Shown: positions 8,174 through 16,754 of the stretch, piece by piece
Numbering within the stretch: position 1 is the stretch's first letter
Layout: every line of letters starts with the position of its first letter
Assembly (NCBI RefSeq): GCF_900107735.1
Contig: NZ_FNQV01000006.1
Coordinates: 1 to 64,000, forward strand
Origin: Bowdeniella nasicola
Lineage (GTDB): Bacteria; Actinomycetota; Actinomycetes; Actinomycetales; Actinomycetaceae
Reading direction: 5' to 3'
DNA length: 64,000 nt
Notes under the pieces: model-generated
Told to the model about the DNA's origin: nothing
Database searches by the model: none
Seen by the model: only the letters and a program-made list of their open reading frames with translations
Translations under genes and position numbers: made by a program

Positions 8174-8842
8174 ATGCCTCCAGCACCTAGGTTCGCGGCC
8201 CCTACCCCATCCCGCTCCGCAGCCCCGCACGTCCGGCGATTTCGGATCGCGCTCTACCGCTTTCGCCACCTCCTCGCAGCCTTCGCCCTCCTCGCAGCGC
8301 TGTGGTGGGCGGTGAGCTCGTTTGCTCCAGCACCGGACAGCCGCGCCGTCGTTGTGGCTGCGAGCGAAATTCGCGCCGGGGAGCACATCAGCGAAACAAA
8401 CATCGAGCTGCGCGAGATCCCCGAGGCGGGGATTCCACCCGATGCCGCGGTCGACCTCGAAGACGTTCTCGGGGATCCAGCGATCATTGGAATCCAGCCT
8501 GGTACTGTCCTCACCACCGCGATGGTGGCGAGCCCAAACCTTGGGCACACGCTGCATTCGGGTGAGGTCATCGTGCCGGTAACCTTCGCCGATCGCGGCT
8601 CGCTTTCTGTCGCTCGCCCAGGACAAATTGTCTGGCTGTATGCCAACACGGATGAGGAGGCCGCCCGCGTCGGATCGGAGGCGCGTGTTCTCGCCATTCT
8701 CTCCGCACCCGAGGCGGGACTCCTTGATTCAGGTGGGGAGGATCTCACCGACGGACTCGTCGCGGTGCAGGCTTCAGAGGCTAGAGTTTTGTTAGACGCG
8801 CTTTCCAGAGGCCCGCTGCGAGCTGTTTTGCCAGCGACCTGA
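8174..8842 (+). CDS. SAF-domain protein, CpaB/RcpC-like
   Basis: About 222 residues: a basic N-terminus, one membrane segment (about 34-51, HLLAAFALLAALWWAVSSF), then an SAF domain beginning VVVAASEIRAGEHISETNI. SAF domains occur in Flp/tad pilus assembly protein CpaB and in flagellar FlgA. The spacing TM then SAF matches CpaB, which stabilises the pilus secretin in Gram-negatives; in actinobacteria the same architecture is found as a stand-alone protein. No tad genes occur nearby. The start is uncertain: ATG at 8174 or the in-frame GTG at 8153 are both possible and neither has a strong ribosome site. Confidence 0.75.
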   Translation: MPPAPRFAAPTPSRSAAPHVRRFRIALYRFRHLLAAFALLAALWWAVSSFAPAPDSRAVVVAASEIRAGEHISETNIELREIPEAGIPPDAAVDLEDVLGDPAIIGIQPGTVLTTAMVASPNLGHTLHSGEVIVPVTFADRGSLSVARPGQIVWLYANTDEEAARVGSEARVLAILSAPEAGLLDSGGEDLTDGLVAVQASEARVLLDALSRGPLRAVLPAT

Positions 8843-8936
8843 GCGGCCAGGGCGCGCGGCGCGGAGCCAATCCTGGTTCGCGTCCCACCTCAGCACCGTT
8901 CCGCTTCCCAGCGGTTCACCATGTCAGGAGGCACTC

Positions 8937-9332
8937 ATGCTCCAGGGATTCAAGGAATTCATCTCCCGCGGCAACGCCATGGAAATGGCCGTCGGTATTG
9001 TTATCGGCGCCGCATTCGGAAAGGTCGTCGACGCACTCGTCGAGGGCATCATCAACCCGCTCATCGGTGGCCTGTTCGGCGCCGTGAACTTCGCCGAAGC
9101 TTGGGCCGTCAAGATCGGTCCGGCCACCATCTCCTTCGGTATGGTCATCAACGCGCTCATCTACTTCCTGCTCGTTGCCGCCGCCGTCTACTTCCTCATC
9201 GTTGTCCCGATGAACAGGCTCGCCGCCATGCGCAAGGCCAAGGACGAGGAGCCCGCCGCTCCCGCCGACGACGTGCGCATCCTTACCGAGATCCGCGACC
9301 TGCTCGCTAACAACCAGCAGCCGCGCGTCTAA
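8937..9332 (+). CDS. mscL: Large-conductance mechanosensitive channel MscL
   Basis: 131 residues, typical MscL length. It begins MLQGFKEFISRGNAMEMAVG: the amphipathic N-helix, then TM1 with GIVIGAAFGKVVDALV and a conserved NPLIG loop, a short periplasmic loop, TM2 around ALIYFLLVAAAVYFLIV, and a charged cytoplasmic helix (ILTEIRDLL). It releases solutes on hypo-osmotic shock. CAGGAGG before the ATG is a good ribosome site. A strong terminator follows. Confidence 0.97.
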   Translation: MLQGFKEFISRGNAMEMAVGIVIGAAFGKVVDALVEGIINPLIGGLFGAVNFAEAWAVKIGPATISFGMVINALIYFLLVAAAVYFLIVVPMNRLAAMRKAKDEEPAAPADDVRILTEIRDLLANNQQPRV

Positions 9333-9343
9333 GCACCAACGCG

Positions 9344-9382
9344 AAAGCCGCCTCCGAGTTTTTTCTCGGGGGCGGCTTTCTT
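9344..9382 (+). terminator. Bidirectional-looking terminator between mscL and the helicase operon
   Basis: AAAGCCGCC-T-CCGAG (9344-9358) pairs with CTCGG-G-GGCGGCTTT (9365-9379), with a T-rich loop and CTT after it. It separates two convergent transcripts and could serve both, because the stem begins with AAA and ends with TTT. Confidence 0.85.
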
Positions 9383-9400
9383 GCGTGTGCGAGTCGTCGC

Positions 9401-9616
9401 CTACCCGCGCCCCCAGTGCGGGGGTAGGTTCTCCAGCAGCCTCGCGTCGTTGGAGTCCTCGCTATCGCCCCAGGCTCGATCGGACTCGCTCTCGCTATAG
9501 CGCGGCAGGACGGGCGAGGCACTGCTGCTCGCCTCGCCCCGCTCCCCGGCTTCGCGCAATTCGCGGTCCACGCGGGATTCGACCACGACGCGGCGGCGCT
9601 TTTTCTTAGCGGTCAC
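9401..9616 (-). CDS. Small conserved protein with C-terminal PPHW motif
   Basis: 71 residues from a GTG at 9616, overlapping the end of the 1423-residue gene by 11 bases. It begins with a basic patch (KKKRRRVVVE), has a charged middle (RVDRELREAGER) and ends DARLLENLPPHWGRG. I recall small actinobacterial proteins ending in a D-x-RLL-x3-PPHW pattern, but cannot check that here. The overlap implies translational coupling to the helicase-like protein and perhaps a physical partnership. No catalytic motif is visible. The frame also reads open into the upstream gene; the GTG was preferred because the upstream part is a shadow. Confidence 0.6.
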   Translation of the reverse strand: MTAKKKRRRVVVESRVDRELREAGERGEASSSASPVLPRYSESESDRAWGDSEDSNDARLLENLPPHWGRG

Positions 9617-12600
9617 GGCGACGAATGGCGGCGAGCAACACGGCGTCGATCTGAGCGCCGCGACGCTCGATTTCCATCTCCTCGCGCAGCTCGGCAAGGA
9701 AGTCCTCGTCGCTACGAGGCAGCCCGTCGGAGGCGATCCAGGAGACCATGTCATCGAGTTGGTCATCGGAGTAGGCCGACAGCGGCAGGCCGGGCACGAT
9801 GCCGGGGTGCGCGCTGCGCTCCTTGGGCTCGGGCGCTGACTGCTCCGCCTCCGGGCTCTCCTCGGAGACGTCCGTCGTCGATTCCTCCGGCGTTTGTGCA
9901 GCGGGACCATCGGCGATGGCCTCGACGTCGGTGCCACCGCTGCGCTCACTCATGACTTGCACGACGCGTTTGACAATGCGTTCGGCTTCGGACTGCGGGT
10001 CCATGAAGACGGAGGTTGAAAATGCCTGGTAGACGTCCCAGCCACGCTCGCGCAGGCGCTCGATGCGGTGGCGTTCGCGCACGCGCACACTCGGCTCACG
10101 CACGTAGCCCTCGTCGTCGGTGACGACGGCGACGAGGAGCTCGCCGGGCAGGTGCGGGTGGCCGATGGCGAGCGGGATGCGGACGCCGCCGGGCACGCCG
10201 TAGCGCGGGACGACGGTCAGGCCGAGGCGCCAGAGGCGATCGGCGAGATCGACGAGCAGGCGGTCGGGCGCGGTGTCCTCGAGTTCGCCGGCGACGGCAG
10301 GCGAATCGGTGGCGTCGGACTCGATGTGGGCGAGCAGATCGTGCAGCAGCTCGGCGCCGGCGTTGCGCAGGCGCTCCCGATCGAGATCGCTGGAGCTGAA
10401 GCACGAGACGACGACGAGTTCGCTGCGCACGGCGTCGAGCGTATCGACCATGAGGGATAGGCCCTCCGCGCCGGAGATGGCGCCGAGGCGGTGCAGGACG
10501 CGACCGTGGGGAGTCTTGCCGTAGCCGACCGACAGGATGATCGAATCGCGCTGCAGGCCCTGCGCGCCGGTGACGTCGGTGACGAGGAAGGGCTCGGCGG
10601 CGTCGGGGTCGAAGAACTCGCGGATCGCGGGTGAGTCCGCCACGAGGCGGGAGACCGCGGCCTGCACGCGTTCGGCGTGGCGCTCGTTCAGCGTGATGAC
10701 GGCAAGCGATCGCTCGGGTTGGGTGAGGGCGTGTTCGACGACGAGGTCCACCGTGCGATCGACCTCGGACTGCACGGATTCGACGGCCTCGGCGCCGGGC
10801 GCGGGCATGCCGTAGCCCTCGACGTGCTCGATGCGCATCGTCGAGCGGGAGGGCGGCGCGGGGATCGAATCGACGAGGCCCGCATAGCCGTGGGAGGCAA
10901 GGAAGGCCGCGACGTGCTCCTCGCGGTCGGAGCGGTCCGTCGGCAGATCGCGGTGCGGCAGGATCGTCGCGAGGTCGGCGACGGCCGACTCGCTGCGGCG
11001 GCGCGGATCGCCGAAGACGATCACCTGCTTGGCACGCGCGAGGACGCCGATGAGGTGGGCCGTCGGCGTGTGCTGGATGCCGTCGATGACGACGAGATCG
11101 AGCGCGTCCTCGGTGCCAAGCAGTTGGCTGACCTGGGCGGGCGTGAAGACCCAGATGGGCCGCAGCGCGATGACGAGATCCCGGTAGCGCGTGATGAGCG
11201 AACGCAGGTTATCGGGGTGCGCGGAGGACAGCTCGCGGAACAGCTCGCGCGCGAGGCCCTTATCGCGGCCGACCTCGCGCAGCAGGCGACGAGCCGTGGC
11301 GCGGCGAACCGGCCCGGGCAGGGAGGCGATCTGGGCGGCGTCAAGCTCGCGGAAGGACTCCGCGAGCGTTGTGAGCTCAGCGCCGTCGTAGGTGGCGAGC
11401 AGCGAATCGGAGCGCAGCACCGTCTCCAGGATGGATGCCCACCAGCACAGTTCGACCTCGGCGCGCACCTGATCGCGCGTGATGCGGCGCTCGGCGAAAT
11501 CGTCGATGAGGCTATCCGCGCCGAGCTCCCGCAGGCGCGCGAGGATCTGGGTGCGCTCGGGCAGCGTGCCGAGCCCGTCGACGTCGGTGGCGAGCGCGCT
11601 CATCCGCGTCTGCAGTTCGGCCAGGTCCATCGCGAGGAGGTCCTCGCCAAGGATCGGGGTGAGCTCGGTCAGCTCCGCCTTGACGTCGGCGACGAGTTGC
11701 TCGGTGGCGGCCATGCCCTGCGGCAGGCGCGGCCAGCCGCCGGCCGGGCAGTGGCGGCGCCAAATCTTGGCCTGCTGCTGGACGTGGACGAGCTCGGCGT
11801 GCAGGTCATCGACCTGGCGGCCGGGGCGCACGAGGTCCGCGGCCTGCTTGCGCAGGCGGCGGCGTGTGGAGCCCTTCATCGTGACGTCATGGTCCTCGCG
11901 CCACTGCCGGCTCGCCGTGGCGATGACCATCTGAGCGGCGGAGGTCTCAAAGATCTGGGGCTGGAAGACGTCGAGCGCGGCGCGCACGCCCTGGAGCATG
12001 TCGAGCTGTTCGGCAAGGCCCGCGACGCTCGTCATCTTCGTCAGCCCGGTGTCCGTCGTGATGGCCTCGGCGCGCGCGGCGAGCTCGGGCAGCAGCCGCG
12101 TGGCGAGCCGCTCGGCGCTCTTCAGCGCGTGATCGGCCTGGCCCGCATCGGTTAGCTGGGCGCCGTACCAGGCGGTCTCGTGGCGGCGCAGCGTGAAGGC
12201 ACCGAGCTCGGCGGCGTGCTCGAGGTCGGCGATGACCTCCTCGCGACGCTCGCTCGTCATCGCGTTCAGGGCCGGACCGCTGAGGCGCACGCGGGTGCGA
12301 GCCCCGGGCCGCACGGCGGTCAGGCGCGCGAGTTCCTGCAGCGCGTGGTGGGCCGAGACGCCCCACGGCTCGCGGATCTCATGCAGCGCGTCGACGTAGC
12401 TGCCGAGCGTCTCACGCGCCTCGATGAGCTGTTTGCGCGAGGCGATGATGGCGGCGTCATCGAGGGTGTCCTCGTATTCGACGAAGGCGGACTTCAAGCG
12501 TTCCAGCGCGTCGGTGCGCCAGCGTGGGCCGGTCAGGTCGAGGACGAGGTCGGCGAGACCAAGCCTGTTCAGCGCGGAGATATCCGAGCGCGCGCGGCGG

Positions 12601-13877
12601 GCATTGCCGGAAACGAGCGCGACGGAGCGGCCGGAGGCCGCGGCGTCGGCGAGGATCGCGGCGATGACCTCGGACTCGTTGGAGCCTGGCACGGTATCGA
12701 CCATGAACGATCGCCCGGCGGCGCTTGTTTCGACGACGGTTTGCTGGATCGGCGCGAGATCGCCGACGCCGCGCTCCGTGTCGGGATCACGGTCCGTGCG
12801 GTCGACTTTCGGCAGCGGCTGCGCGAGCCGCGTGCGCGAGGCGGGATCGCCCGCGAGCGCCGCGACGAGCGGCCGGCGCGCGAGGTCGCCCTCGAGCGCG
12901 TGCAGGTCAGCGCTCAGCAGCTGGCCGGGGTTAACGAACGGCGCGATGAGGATGCGCTCGTCGTAGTGGAAGCCCGCGAGGTGGCGCTGAGCCCGCTCGA
13001 CAACCATCGCGAGCGCCGCGCGCGGCGTGAAACCGTGCTCGGTGATGACGGCGCGTGCCAGATCACCGGGCTTGATCTCGGCGCCCGCGCTGCGCAGCGA
13101 GGTCTCCAGCGCGGGGTTGAGTTCGATGCCGGGTTCGAGGCAGATGTCGATATCGCCATCGGGATGCGGGTCGACGCTGATGCGCACCGGCCGCAGCAGG
13201 ATCGGCGCGGTAAATTCCCGCAGCCGCTTTTCCATCGGCGCGCCCGACGGCGAGGCCGCGCTCCCAGCGGCGGGCACCGGGCGCGGCAGCCCAGCGGCAT
13301 CGGCGCGCAGCGAGCCCGCAGGCGCGAAGTGCGAGGGGGTGGGCTTCTCCCCCGTGGTGGGCGGCACCGGCATATCGACGATTTCGGACCAGCTCGCGAC
13401 CCCGATCGCGAGGTAGATGGGCGCCTGGCCGTGCTGCTGTTCGAGCTCATCTGCCCGCTCAACGACGGCCTTGGCGGCGCGCCGCCCGCGCGAGTAGGCC
13501 GAGCCCTCGCGCAGCAGGTTCGTCAGGCGCGTGGGACGCGCGGCATAGAGCTGGGCGATCCCCGAGGGGTGGGCGGTCGTCAGGTCGAGGACGGTGCCAT
13601 CGAGCTCGTCGATGTCGGTCAGCGCGGAGAGCCCCGCGAGGTCATCGATGCGCGCCTGCCAGGTCGGCAGCGCGCGGCGCACGAGGAACGCGGTCTCGCG
13701 TGCGACGGGTGCGGCGCCCGCGGGAGGCGGCGGAGCTGGCTGGGCAGAGACCCGCTTGTGGGCGCTTTGGGCACGGGCGGGCGCCTTGGCGGCACGCGGG
13801 GCGGCGGGCTCGGCAGCGGCCGGCGCGGTGCCGGCGCTCTCGCGTCGGCGACGGCCGAAAAACAGCGGCGGGGTCAT
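9606..13877 (-). CDS. Degenerate SF1 helicase-like protein with C-terminal endonuclease-like domain
   Basis: 1423 residues. The order resembles DUF4011-type helicases: an N-terminal basic Ala/Pro-rich region (1-60), an unrecognised region, a split SF1 helicase core from about 390 to 1170 and a final REase_MTES_1575-like (Vsr/PD-(D/E)XK relative) domain at about 1215-1320, with RVRERHRIERLRERGWDVYQ. The ATPase motifs are altered. Walker A, normally PPGTGKS, reads VPGSNES with Glu401 in place of the lysine. Walker B reads LVVIDG (Asp932-Gly933) instead of DE. Motif VI, normally VAITRAR, reads VDTLDAVRSE. ATP-driven unwinding therefore looks unlikely; a scaffold or nuclease role is possible. An acidic tail of about 100 residues ends the protein. 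Confidence 0.75.
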   Translation of the reverse strand: MTPPLFFGRRRRESAGTAPAAAEPAAPRAAKAPARAQSAHKRVSAQPAPPPPAGAAPVARETAFLVRRALPTWQARIDDLAGLSALTDIDELDGTVLDLTTAHPSGIAQLYAARPTRLTNLLREGSAYSRGRRAAKAVVERADELEQQHGQAPIYLAIGVASWSEIVDMPVPPTTGEKPTPSHFAPAGSLRADAAGLPRPVPAAGSAASPSGAPMEKRLREFTAPILLRPVRISVDPHPDGDIDICLEPGIELNPALETSLRSAGAEIKPGDLARAVITEHGFTPRAALAMVVERAQRHLAGFHYDERILIAPFVNPGQLLSADLHALEGDLARRPLVAALAGDPASRTRLAQPLPKVDRTDRDPDTERGVGDLAPIQQTVVETSAAGRSFMVDTVPGSNESEVIAAILADAAASGRSVALVSGNARRARSDISALNRLGLADLVLDLTGPRWRTDALERLKSAFVEYEDTLDDAAIIASRKQLIEARETLGSYVDALHEIREPWGVSAHHALQELARLTAVRPGARTRVRLSGPALNAMTSERREEVIADLEHAAELGAFTLRRHETAWYGAQLTDAGQADHALKSAERLATRLLPELAARAEAITTDTGLTKMTSVAGLAEQLDMLQGVRAALDVFQPQIFETSAAQMVIATASRQWREDHDVTMKGSTRRRLRKQAADLVRPGRQVDDLHAELVHVQQQAKIWRRHCPAGGWPRLPQGMAATEQLVADVKAELTELTPILGEDLLAMDLAELQTRMSALATDVDGLGTLPERTQILARLRELGADSLIDDFAERRITRDQVRAEVELCWWASILETVLRSDSLLATYDGAELTTLAESFRELDAAQIASLPGPVRRATARRLLREVGRDKGLARELFRELSSAHPDNLRSLITRYRDLVIALRPIWVFTPAQVSQLLGTEDALDLVVIDGIQHTPTAHLIGVLARAKQVIVFGDPRRRSESAVADLATILPHRDLPTDRSDREEHVAAFLASHGYAGLVDSIPAPPSRSTMRIEHVEGYGMPAPGAEAVESVQSEVDRTVDLVVEHALTQPERSLAVITLNERHAERVQAAVSRLVADSPAIREFFDPDAAEPFLVTDVTGAQGLQRDSIILSVGYGKTPHGRVLHRLGAISGAEGLSLMVDTLDAVRSELVVVSCFSSSDLDRERLRNAGAELLHDLLAHIESDATDSPAVAGELEDTAPDRLLVDLADRLWRLGLTVVPRYGVPGGVRIPLAIGHPHLPGELLVAVVTDDEGYVREPSVRVRERHRIERLRERGWDVYQAFSTSVFMDPQSEAERIVKRVVQVMSERSGGTDVEAIADGPAAQTPEESTTDVSEESPEAEQSAPEPKERSAHPGIVPGLPLSAYSDDQLDDMVSWIASDGLPRSDEDFLAELREEMEIERRGAQIDAVLLAAIRRRDR

Positions 13878-13942
13878 TCTTCCACGCTAATAGACGGACA
13901 AAAATATAGCTGGGTGCAACACCGTGTGCGGGCAAATAGAGA

Positions 13943-13984
13943 GACGCCGTGTGACACGCAGGGGGGCAGGCATCACACGGCGTC
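13943..13984 (-). other. 12-bp perfect stem-loop upstream of the helicase-like gene
   Basis: GACGCCGTGTGA (13943-13954) pairs perfectly with TCACACGGCGTC (13973-13984) around an 18-base loop. It lies between tRNA-Arg and the helicase-like gene, both on the minus strand. It may terminate tRNA transcription or sit in the leader of the helicase-like mRNA. TCTCTCTATTTG follows on the minus strand, a weak U-rich tail. A second smaller hairpin (CGAGCG/CGCTCG, 14033-14053) stands closer to the tRNA. Confidence 0.5.
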
Positions 13985-14060
13985 GTAAACAAAAGTATGC
14001 CTGACGATTGCCGTGTCACGCAAGTTCTGTTTCGAGCGATTATTCCTCGCTCGCTGCCGG

Positions 14061-14133
14061 TGCCCCCGAGACGATTCGAACGTCCGACACCCGCTTTAGG
14101 AGAGCGGTGCTCTATCCACTGAGCTACGAGGGC
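14061..14133 (-). tRNA. tRNA-Arg (anticodon CCT)
   Basis: A 73-base cloverleaf can be folded by eye. The acceptor stem GCCCTCG pairs with CGGGGGC (one T-G pair), the D-arm AGCTCAGTGGATAGAGC and T-arm GTTCGAATC are standard, and the anticodon stem CCGCT/AGCGG closes the loop CTCCTAA, giving CCT, which reads AGG. The discriminator is A and CCA is not encoded. Confidence 0.95.
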
Positions 14134-14309
14134 AGCAACCCGCAGTTGCGGTTTGTTCCTCCGCAAGGTTACCAGCTCTACCCGCGATCCGATACGGGCG
14201 TAAAACCGCCGCAAAACGCCGATTCTTCGGGGGGTTACGCTTATCCGTTTTGCCCGTTATGATCAGGCTAAGGTGTGTTCCACCTCACCCACGTTTCTCA
14301 GGAGGTTTA

Positions 14310-15533
14310 ATGCTGCAATCCACCCTTGATCGGACTGCCGTGTTGGCGCCCAATTACCGTCCGCTCGACGTCGTCATCGAATCCGCTGACGACTGCTGGG
14401 TCACCGACGTTGACGGAAAGAAGTACCTCGACTGCCTGGCGGGATACTCGGCGCTGAACTTTGGGCACAACAACCCTGTGCTCAACAAGGCAGTGATCGA
14501 TCAGCTTCACAAGGTCACGCTGGTCTCGCGCGCGTTCGATCATGACCAGATGTTGCCGTTCGCCCGCGAGCTCACCGAACTCACTGGCACCGAGATGATG
14601 CTGCCAATGAACACGGGAGCCGAGGCCGTCGAGTCCGCCATCAAGGCGGCTCGTAAGTGGGGCTACGACGTCAAGGGAGTTGCGCCAGAGCAGGCCAACA
14701 TTATCGTCGCGGAAAATTCCTTCCACGGCCGCACGACAACGATCGTCTCCTTCTCCACCGACGCCGATGCCAAAGACGGCTACGGCCCCTACACCCCGGG
14801 CTTCCGCGTCGTGCCCTACGGCGATATCGAGGCCGTGAAGGAAGCGATCGACGACAACACCGTCGCCCTGCTCTTCGAGCCCATCCAGGGTGAGTCCGGC
14901 GTCGTCTTGCCGCCCGATTCCTTCCTGCCGGCGCTACGCGAGCTGTGCGATGAGACCAACGTCCTCATGATCCTCGACGAGATCCAGTCCGGCCTTGGCC
15001 GCACGGGCCACACACTGGCCCAGGACTACTCGGGCATCCGCGCGGATCTCACGACGCTCGGCAAGGCCCTCGGCGGCGGTGTGCTCCCGGTCTCGGCCGT
15101 GGTCGGCCGCCGCGACGTCCTGCAGGTCATGACTCCGGGCACGCACGGTTCCACCTTCGGTGGTAACCCGCTCGCCTGCGCGCTGGGCCGCGCCGTCATC
15201 ACGATCCTGGCCGAGGGCGAAATCCAGCAGCGGGCCGCCCACCTCGGCTCGATCATGGAAGAGCGCCTGAAGAAGATCGAAAACGATGGCCACCTGGCCG
15301 ACACGCGCTGCCGCGGCCTATGGGCCGGCATCGATGTCGAGCCGCGCCTGGGCCTGACGGGTCGCCAGCTGTGTGAGCGCCTGGCCGAGCGCGGCATGCT
15401 GTGCAAGGACACGCACGGCTCGACGATCCGCCTCGCTCCCCCGCTGACGATCAGCGAGGAGGACCTGAACTACGCGATGGACATCCTCGAATCCGTCCTG
15501 AACGAACAGGCCGCTTCAATCGGCGTCGACTAA
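14310..15533 (+). CDS. rocD: Ornithine--oxo-acid aminotransferase
   Basis: 407 residues, a class III PLP aminotransferase converting ornithine and 2-oxoglutarate to glutamate semialdehyde and glutamate. Ornithine aminotransferase features are the N-terminal APNYRPLDVVIESADDCWV, YLDCLAGYSALNFGH, MNTGAEAVESA and LFEPIQGESGV. The PLP lysine lies in TLGKALGGG. GGAGGTTTA immediately precedes the ATG at 14310, so the longer frame from 14250 is rejected. No arginine-catabolism partner is adjacent; the gene stands alone after the tRNA and ends in a strong terminator. Confidence 0.93.
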   Translation: MLQSTLDRTAVLAPNYRPLDVVIESADDCWVTDVDGKKYLDCLAGYSALNFGHNNPVLNKAVIDQLHKVTLVSRAFDHDQMLPFARELTELTGTEMMLPMNTGAEAVESAIKAARKWGYDVKGVAPEQANIIVAENSFHGRTTTIVSFSTDADAKDGYGPYTPGFRVVPYGDIEAVKEAIDDNTVALLFEPIQGESGVVLPPDSFLPALRELCDETNVLMILDEIQSGLGRTGHTLAQDYSGIRADLTTLGKALGGGVLPVSAVVGRRDVLQVMTPGTHGSTFGGNPLACALGRAVITILAEGEIQQRAAHLGSIMEERLKKIENDGHLADTRCRGLWAGIDVEPRLGLTGRQLCERLAERGMLCKDTHGSTIRLAPPLTISEEDLNYAMDILESVLNEQAASIGVD

Positions 15534-15540
15534 CGCGCAC

Positions 15541-15582
15541 GACAAAGCGGGCGGGAGACCTTGATCTCCCGCCCGCTTTGTC
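15541..15582. terminator. Bidirectional terminator between rocD and the Usp gene
   Basis: GACAAAGCGGGCGGGAGA (15541-15558) pairs base for base with 15565-15582 around a 6-base loop: an 18-bp perfect stem with AAAG/CTTT at its foot. It separates convergent rocD and the Usp gene and can act on both strands. Confidence 0.9.
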
Positions 15583-15587
15583 GTCTC

Positions 15588-16517
15588 TTAGCGGTGTTGC
15601 CACATCTCGGTGGGCGACATTTCCTTCGCGTCGTACTTGCTGGGCACGACCATCACCGGGCAGACCGAGTGCTGCAGCAGGGCCTGCGAGGTCGAGCCGA
15701 GCATGAGGCCGGCGAAGCCGCCGCGGCCGCGCGTGCCGACGACGACGAGGTCAACGGCCGTGGAGAACTCGGCGAGCAGCGCCGCCGCGTTGCCATCGAG
15801 CGCGTGGCGTCGCACTCGCACGTCCGGGTAGTCGGCCGTCGCGGCATCGATCGCGACGTCGAGGCCCTCGCGCACATCGGCGAGGATTCGATCGCGGTCG
15901 ACGGTGGCCGGCATCCACGCCAGCGTGCCCGCGGCCGAGGCGATCGCCACCGCCGCGATTGCCGTGAGCTCTGCCTCCCACACGGAGGCCTCCCGCACGG
16001 CCTGGTAGAGCGCGCCCTTGGCGGATTCGGAGCCATCCACGCCGACGACGATGCGACGCACCGGCACGAGCGGCTCCTTGCCCTCCTCGCGCAGCGGCAC
16101 GATGACGGTCGGGCAGTGCGCGTGGGCGGGCAGCGCCGAGGAGACCGCGCCGAGCAGCCGGTCGGTGAAACCGGAGCCCTTGTGCGAGCCGATCACGGCG
16201 AGGCCGGCTTGCTTGGACAGCTCGACGAGGACCGCCGTCGGGTCGCCGTTCTCTAGCGCTGAAGTTACTTCCAGGCCGTCGCCCGCGCGGGTGACCGCCT
16301 CGTGCAGGACCTGCTGGGCCCCGTTATGAATCTGAGTGTCGTCGAGGGCCGCGTAGCCGCCATCGATCGAGGTTGCTGGGAATGAGGGTAGGGCGTACGC
16401 GCAGACGATGTGCAGGCGCCAGCCGAGCCGTTTCGCGTGCGCCACCGCCCAATCGACCGCGCCCAGGGCAGCGGGAGAACCGTCTACTCCTACTAGCACC
16501 ACTGGTTCGTGAGTCAT
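15588..16517 (-). CDS. Tandem universal stress protein (UspA x2)
   Basis: 309 residues made of two Usp domains (about 1-142 and 153-292). Each starts with the beta-strand pattern VVLVGVDGSPAA or IVVGVDGSESA and ends with an ATP-binding loop: GSHKGSGFTDRLLGAVSSAL in the first, GTRGRGGFAGLMLGSTSQAL in the second. Both keep G-2x-G-9x-G(S/T), so both should bind ATP. Such proteins act in dormancy, hypoxia or redox stress in actinobacteria. It ends just before the rocD terminator and starts opposite no other gene; 237 bases separate it from the NlpC gene. Confidence 0.92.
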   Translation of the reverse strand: MTHEPVVLVGVDGSPAALGAVDWAVAHAKRLGWRLHIVCAYALPSFPATSIDGGYAALDDTQIHNGAQQVLHEAVTRAGDGLEVTSALENGDPTAVLVELSKQAGLAVIGSHKGSGFTDRLLGAVSSALPAHAHCPTVIVPLREEGKEPLVPVRRIVVGVDGSESAKGALYQAVREASVWEAELTAIAAVAIASAAGTLAWMPATVDRDRILADVREGLDVAIDAATADYPDVRVRRHALDGNAAALLAEFSTAVDLVVVGTRGRGGFAGLMLGSTSQALLQHSVCPVMVVPSKYDAKEMSPTEMWQHR

Positions 16518-16632
16518 GGCGTCACCTTCCTGTTGCCGATGCCACTCTCCGTCGGGTGGCCTTCGCTTCCTATTTTGCCTCTTTTTGACTTCCGCCGCAC
16601 TGACCTCGCGCCCTTTCGGCGCCGAGAAAACC

Positions 16633-16666
16633 GAAATGGCCCCATCCGGGCAGATGGAGCCATTTC
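16633..16666 (-). terminator. Terminator of the NlpC/P60 gene
   Basis: On the minus strand GAAATGGCTCCATC pairs with GATGGGGCCATTTC (one G-T-type mismatch) around a 6-base loop and is followed by GGTTTTC. It lies 89 bases after the NlpC/P60 stop and before the Usp gene. Confidence 0.75.
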
Positions 16667-16754
16667 AGTTAGGGGTTGCAGCAATGCTGCTGGATAGGCC
16701 GCGACAAGGGCGACTCGGACTACCGCGCCTCGCCGCTGCGCAACGGAGACGTCG

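Noticed and set aside
12180-13988. 602-residue plus-strand reading frame
   Set aside because: Antisense shadow of the helicase-like gene, with a composition typical of reversed high-GC codons.
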